From JBFHIJ01 sp963678775 (GTDB lineage: Bacteria > Bacteroidota > Ignavibacteria > Kapaibacteriales > UBA2268), in assembly GCA_963678775.2 (NCBI GenBank), contig CAXXGR010000007.1, positions 558,001 to 622,000 of the forward strand: 64,000 bases of DNA, read 5' to 3'. The position numbers were made by a program, and so were the translations under genes. Position 1 is the stretch's first letter, and the number at the start of each line of letters is the position of its first letter. The notes under the pieces are model-generated. The model saw only the letters and a program-made list of their open reading frames with translations, did no database searches and was not told the DNA's origin. Shown here in pieces: positions 60,309 to 64,000 of the stretch.

Positions 60309-62060
60309 TTACTTCGCAATGTCGCTAATATCTGTATCGATAGGTCTGATAGAAATATTAACTCTTCGCTTTAGTTTATTGTCTATTTGCGATGCGTCAA
60401 CTCCTTTGCCTTCAACTTTCCAGATACATTTTGTAGTATCTATGTCTGATGCCAAAAGTCTATCATTAATGTATTTTGCAGTAAAGTAAGCTCGGAGATA
60501 AGATAGTAGTTTGTTGTCCATTTTATTCCCCGGGAAGGCATTTATACCTAACTCTTTAGAAGAAATAGGGATGTCAGCATAAACTGCTTTACTGGTAAAT
60601 GGGCGAGGGTCGGCATAACCTTCTACACTAATTTCTAATTTACGTTTGGTTTGAGTGCATTTGCTGTTTAGATTTGAAATAGTTTCTTCTATATAGTTCA
60701 CAGCCTCGTTTAAAGCTTCTTCGACAAGTAAAGTATATTTATCGTACTTGCCCTCAGGATTTTCTATATATCTGGTAGAGTCATCATTACCAATTAGGTT
60801 ATATGCAAATTTCATCTGTAAAGAAGTCAGATTTTCGCCTGTATTTGGTTTGTAGTATCCGGTTACAAAGAATGGAATATCATATTCTTCGAATGTAAAA
60901 GTTTGCAAATTAGGGTTTAGCTTAAAATTTACAAGAACTTTAGTAGCTTTATTCTCATTACATTGAGCAGGTACATATTGTTTTACAGTAAGGTTTGCGT
61001 TACATGCGTTTACGTATTCCAATAAATATGGAGTATTAGATTTAGCATGATACGAGATTATACCATCATCAAATATATCAATTTTACTTTGCTCTTTTGT
61101 ATTGACATTCGTAATATTCAAAGTACCTTCTACCGCAATTTCTTTGCTTTCAGAATGAACAGTACCTTCAAAAATAACCGGACCACAAAGATCAAAAGCA
61201 TAAATATCTTTACCACCACAACCGCCGATTCGATCTGAGGTTAAATAGATTTCTTCTTTATAAATAGCAGGGCCAAGTTCATTATACTGTGTATTAATTG
61301 GATTAGGAAGTCTTGTTATATCAGTCCATTCGTTATTTTCAAAACTAGCTCTAAAAATATCATAACCTTCAGCATTATGTCCGTTACTTGCAAAAAGTAA
61401 ATTATAATTATCATCCAAATAAGGAGATTTTTCATCTCTTTCAGAATTTATAGTTTTACCTAAATTTATAACATCAACAAAAGCGCTGCCTTCTCGCCTT
61501 GCTGCGTATATATCTAAACCACCAACACCCACGGGGCGATCGGATGTAAAAAGCAGAGTTCTGCCATCCTTAGAAATATGAGGATGTGATTCATAATGTA
61601 AAGTATTGAGAGCAAGCTTTTTAGGCTGGCTCCAGCTTCCATTTTTATTAATTGAATGATATATATCTGAATTTATTTTTTCAACGTCAGTTGTCATTGC
61701 AGCAAAAAATATTTCAATATTCCCGTCTTTATTTCTGAAGAATGAGGGGAGACCTGCAACGTCAAAATTATCTAAAGGTAAATCTTTTACTACTATCGGT
61801 TTTTGCAGAGACTTCATGTTCATCATCAGTATCTCTTCTTCTCTGCCTTTTTCATTTGTCGATTGAGAAGTAAAGTACATTGTGTCGTCAATGATAAATG
61901 GAGAGAACTCGTCGTCAGATGTATTAAATAAAGCTCCCAGATTTCCATTTTTACGTTCGTCAGGGCATGTTTCTACTGTTGCACAACTGTTTAGTAGCAG
62001 TGCAATGTAAATCGTTGTAAAGACAAGGATTATATATTTTTTATTAGTCATATTATTCAA
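60309..62060 (-). CDS. PD40 beta-propeller / OmpA-like lipoprotein
   Basis: A 583-residue lipoprotein (lipobox LLNSC near residue 26). Residues about 45-290 carry WD40-like PD40 repeats of TolB type: DDEFSPFIIDDTMYFTSQST, ESHPHISKDGRTLLFTSDRP, DEKSPYLDDNYNLLFASNGH, YNELGPAIYKEEIYLTSDRI. A beta-sandwich linker follows (about 295-400). The C-terminal OmpA-like peptidoglycan-binding domain shows KLEISVEGYADPRP, NKLLSYLRAYFTAKYINDRL and KLKRRVNISIRP. Such proteins tether the outer membrane to the wall and are related to the T9SS-associated PorE/PorW-type and gliding accessory proteins in Bacteroidota; a link to secretion is only inferred. Confidence 0.88.
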   Translation of the reverse strand: MNNMTNKKYIILVFTTIYIALLLNSCATVETCPDERKNGNLGALFNTSDDEFSPFIIDDTMYFTSQSTNEKGREEEILMMNMKSLQKPIVVKDLPLDNFDVAGLPSFFRNKDGNIEIFFAAMTTDVEKINSDIYHSINKNGSWSQPKKLALNTLHYESHPHISKDGRTLLFTSDRPVGVGGLDIYAARREGSAFVDVINLGKTINSERDEKSPYLDDNYNLLFASNGHNAEGYDIFRASFENNEWTDITRLPNPINTQYNELGPAIYKEEIYLTSDRIGGCGGKDIYAFDLCGPVIFEGTVHSESKEIAVEGTLNITNVNTKEQSKIDIFDDGIISYHAKSNTPYLLEYVNACNANLTVKQYVPAQCNENKATKVLVNFKLNPNLQTFTFEEYDIPFFVTGYYKPNTGENLTSLQMKFAYNLIGNDDSTRYIENPEGKYDKYTLLVEEALNEAVNYIEETISNLNSKCTQTKRKLEISVEGYADPRPFTSKAVYADIPISSKELGINAFPGNKMDNKLLSYLRAYFTAKYINDRLLASDIDTTKCIWKVEGKGVDASQIDNKLKRRVNISIRPIDTDISDIAK

Positions 62061-62219
62061 GCAAAAAATATAGTATTAGTATAGAATAAAGTATTTATAT
62101 ATTTTTGTAAGTGTATTTGCATGATACTGATTTCTGTGCGGGGGAGTTTTTTAGTAGCATAGAGTCGTATTCCCGCTTCAATATCTCTTTTATCGGCATA
62201 AATCGGAAGAAAATTAGCT

Positions 62220-63332
62220 ATGAACGGCACTTTTTGCGAAATTAATCTAAATAGTTTTCAACAGAATATCCAGTCTATAAGAAATCTTGTAGGCAGTTTA
62301 GAAATACTACCAATTATAAAATCAAATGCTTACGGACATGGTATAATACCTATCTCTAATAAACTACACGAAATAGGTATAAATGTATTAGGTGTTGCAT
62401 GGGCTGAGGAAGGAAAAAAAATCCGGATGTCAGGCAATAAAGCTAAGTTGCATATTATTATTCCTCCTTTAAACACTGATATTGATACTATTTTAGATTA
62501 TAATTTGCAATGTTCTGTAAGTAGGGTAGAATTTTGTAAAGAATTGTCTGAAAAAGCTATCAATAAGGGTTTAGTAATACCTATACATGTGTTTGTCAAT
62601 ACAGGTATGAATAGAGATGGTATCCTACCTGAAAATGCCGTAGACTTTATGTCTGAAATAAGCAATTTAAAGGGAATAGATATAGAAGGAATTCAATCGC
62701 ACTTTTGTAATGCTGACAGTGAAGATCTTACTTTCAGCCATCGTCAACTCGATGTCTTTAATAATACTATAGATTTACTTGCTGATAGTGGTTTCAATTT
62801 TACATATAAACACATAGCAAATAGTGCAGGCATGATACAGTTACCTGATTCACATCATACGATGGTTCGACCTGGTATTTTTATCTATGGATATCAGGGT
62901 GAAGAGTTTTTGCAGAATAAAGTTGAAATTCATCCTGTGATGACACTCAAGTCTCATGTAATAGAAGTAAGAGATATTAAAAAAGGGGATACTACAGGAT
63001 ATGCTTTCAAATATATCGCTAAAGAAGATACTAAAATAGCTGTATTATCAACAGGTTATGGGGATGGCTTCTCACGAGCTCATTCTAACAAAAGCAGTGT
63101 GATTATAAATGATAGGAAATATCCGATAATAGGTACTGTTTGTATGGATGAAATAATGGTCAATCTCGGTTACAAAAATAAAAATGTAAAGATTGGCGAT
63201 GAAGCTATACTGATGGGTAAGTCTGAAACTCAAGAAATATCAATCTACGAGTTGGCTCGCAATATCAATACTATTCCATATGAAATAACAACAGCTTTGA
63301 CAGACAGAGTTAGAAGAATTTATATCGACTAA
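62220..63332 (+). CDS. alr: Alanine racemase
   Basis: A 370-residue fold-type III PLP enzyme giving D-alanine for peptidoglycan. The PLP lysine lies in PIIKSNAYGHG near residue 34. VNTGMNRDGILPENA, IQSHFCNADSED, KHIANSAGMIQLP, RPGIFIYGYQ, the catalytic Tyr in LSTGYGDGFSR and GTVCMDEIMVNLG complete the pattern. Its stop overlaps that of the convergent gatA by 4 bp. No mur genes are adjacent. Confidence 0.96.
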   Translation: MNGTFCEINLNSFQQNIQSIRNLVGSLEILPIIKSNAYGHGIIPISNKLHEIGINVLGVAWAEEGKKIRMSGNKAKLHIIIPPLNTDIDTILDYNLQCSVSRVEFCKELSEKAINKGLVIPIHVFVNTGMNRDGILPENAVDFMSEISNLKGIDIEGIQSHFCNADSEDLTFSHRQLDVFNNTIDLLADSGFNFTYKHIANSAGMIQLPDSHHTMVRPGIFIYGYQGEEFLQNKVEIHPVMTLKSHVIEVRDIKKGDTTGYAFKYIAKEDTKIAVLSTGYGDGFSRAHSNKSSVIINDRKYPIIGTVCMDEIMVNLGYKNKNVKIGDEAILMGKSETQEISIYELARNINTIPYEITTALTDRVRRIYID

Positions 63333-64000
63333 GCTGTGAGTTCTTTATAGAAATCCAGTAAACGTATATCTGTATACTGGGGTGAAATTATTTGTATGCT
63401 CTGAGGCAAACCACATTTGTACTCTCCGTAAGGAAATACTATTGTCGGTGAAGCAATTATATTGGATATACAAGTAAAAGCGTCGAAATGATGTTGGTTA
63501 TCATTCTTTTTATCGACTTTTGCTGGGACGAGAGGAGTAGTGGGAGTTATTACAACATCGACTTCTGTAAACATTTTGATAAATATTTCAATCAAGTCCT
63601 GTTTTAACGATTCTGCTTTTTCAATCAATTTCTCTTTGTCATGACTCAATAAATAATTACCAAGAATAATTCTATTTTTAGTCTGCTCACCAATCAATTT
63701 ACTTCTGGTATTTATAGTATCTTCGATTCTTTTACCGTAACTAGTTCCGGTAAATCTGGACAAATTGGAAGATGATTCTATTGAAGTTAAGACTTGATAA
63801 GCGGCAATTATCTGCTCCAAATCAGGTATGGTAATTTCGCTTATCATAAAACCCAAATCCATTAAGTAATCTATATAAGAATTATAGTTATCAATAACTT
63901 CCTGAGAAACCAATGGGGCATTGTCAAGATTTAAAACTCCAATAGTATGACCTCTAAACTCTATATCTTTATGAGTAAGAGAAGTCATATCTTTTGTATC
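63329..64000 (-). CDS. gatA: Aspartyl/glutamyl-tRNA(Asn/Gln) amidotransferase subunit A (partial, N-terminus outside window)
   Basis: The reading frame is open through the right edge (DTKDMTSLTHKDIEFRGHTI), so the first ATG seen, at 63988, is internal. About 223 residues are in view, the C-terminal half of GatA: YQVLTSIESSSNLSRFTGTS, YGKRIEDTINTRSKLIGEQT, KNRIILGNYLLSHDKEKLIE and FTEVDVVITPTTPLVPAKVD, then FPYGEYKCGLPQSIQIISPQ. The amidase Ser-Ser-Lys triad lies outside. GatCAB transamidates Glu-tRNA(Gln) or Asp-tRNA(Asn). The YGxRxED and SSNLxRFTG elements favour GatA over a general amidase. Confidence 0.88.
   Translation of the reverse strand, partial: DTKDMTSLTHKDIEFRGHTIGVLNLDNAPLVSQEVIDNYNSYIDYLMDLGFMISEITIPDLEQIIAAYQVLTSIESSSNLSRFTGTSYGKRIEDTINTRSKLIGEQTKNRIILGNYLLSHDKEKLIEKAESLKQDLIEIFIKMFTEVDVVITPTTPLVPAKVDKKNDNQHHFDAFTCISNIIASPTIVFPYGEYKCGLPQSIQIISPQYTDIRLLDFYKELTA

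Noticed and set aside
1..64000. CRISPR arrays, IS elements, tRNA or rRNA genes
   Set aside because: No regularly spaced repeats, transposase frames or tRNA/rRNA-like sequences were seen on reading both strands.

Overview
The window is AT-rich and reads as a gram-negative bacterium of the Bacteroidota / FCB group. Three things support this. Many lipoproteins and outer-membrane barrels are encoded. The 846-residue DUF3160 protein ends in a type IX secretion-like sorting domain. The Bacteroidota -7 element TAnnTTTG recurs upstream of about nine genes. The cytochrome c maturation genes are of the CcmC/D/E/F type (System I, CcmE with CxxxY), which argues against a typical Bacteroidia and fits a deeper lineage such as Ignavibacteria or Kapabacteria. 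That last placement is inference. No plasmid, phage, IS element, CRISPR array, rRNA or tRNA was seen. Most of the window is chromosomal housekeeping and lineage-specific envelope genes.

Layout. 1-9.2 kb is mostly minus strand: etfA (cut by the window edge) and etfB, a small unknown, uvrA, then a methyltransferase-recG-PepSY-like string, with one REC-first histidine kinase on the plus strand. 9.4-11.5 kb holds small envelope proteins. 11.6-18.9 kb is a cytochrome c maturation island: a TlpA-like lipoprotein, ccmF, ccmE, then, after a TPR protein and a second thioredoxin lipoprotein on the opposite strand, ccmD (44 aa) and ccmC. ccmA, ccmB and ccmH are not in the window. 19-22 kb encodes a partner-switching module: membrane PP2C phosphatase, STAS antagonist and RsbW-like kinase. 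22-28.8 kb carries nnrD/E, two paralogous barrels, a VanZ-like protein, tgt-yajC, ribBA and greA.

28.8-30.7 kb is an ECF sigma / anti-sigma / Spy-like operon in which the first and third genes are interrupted by three single-base frameshifts, all in the same direction. 31.6-35.2 kb is a complete sodium-pumping biotin decarboxylase operon, most likely methylmalonyl-CoA decarboxylase. 35.3-42.6 kb holds nth, a glycosyltransferase, a second REC-first kinase, rsmG and a DUF4159-DUF4175 pair. 42.7-49.1 kb (minus) encodes an MscS channel, an ATP-grasp / M20-like fusion and two more hybrid kinases. 49.2-51.5 kb is aminotransferase-tadA-rsmI. The remainder holds queA, the DUF3160 exported protein, purB, two lipoproteins, a decayed stretch with a HEPN-type remnant, a PD40/OmpA lipoprotein, alr, and gatA cut by the right edge.

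Most unusual points: a TGT enzyme that has lost all three zinc cysteines; the cysteine-type CcmE together with an N-terminally extended CcmC; a D-Ala ligase-like ATP-grasp fused to an M20-like domain with a degenerate metal site; the clustered frameshifts in the sigma operon with an 18-bp perfect palindrome before it; and a 47-bp dispersed repeat beside a small unknown gene and beside a HEPN remnant. All comparisons are by eye. No searches were run.
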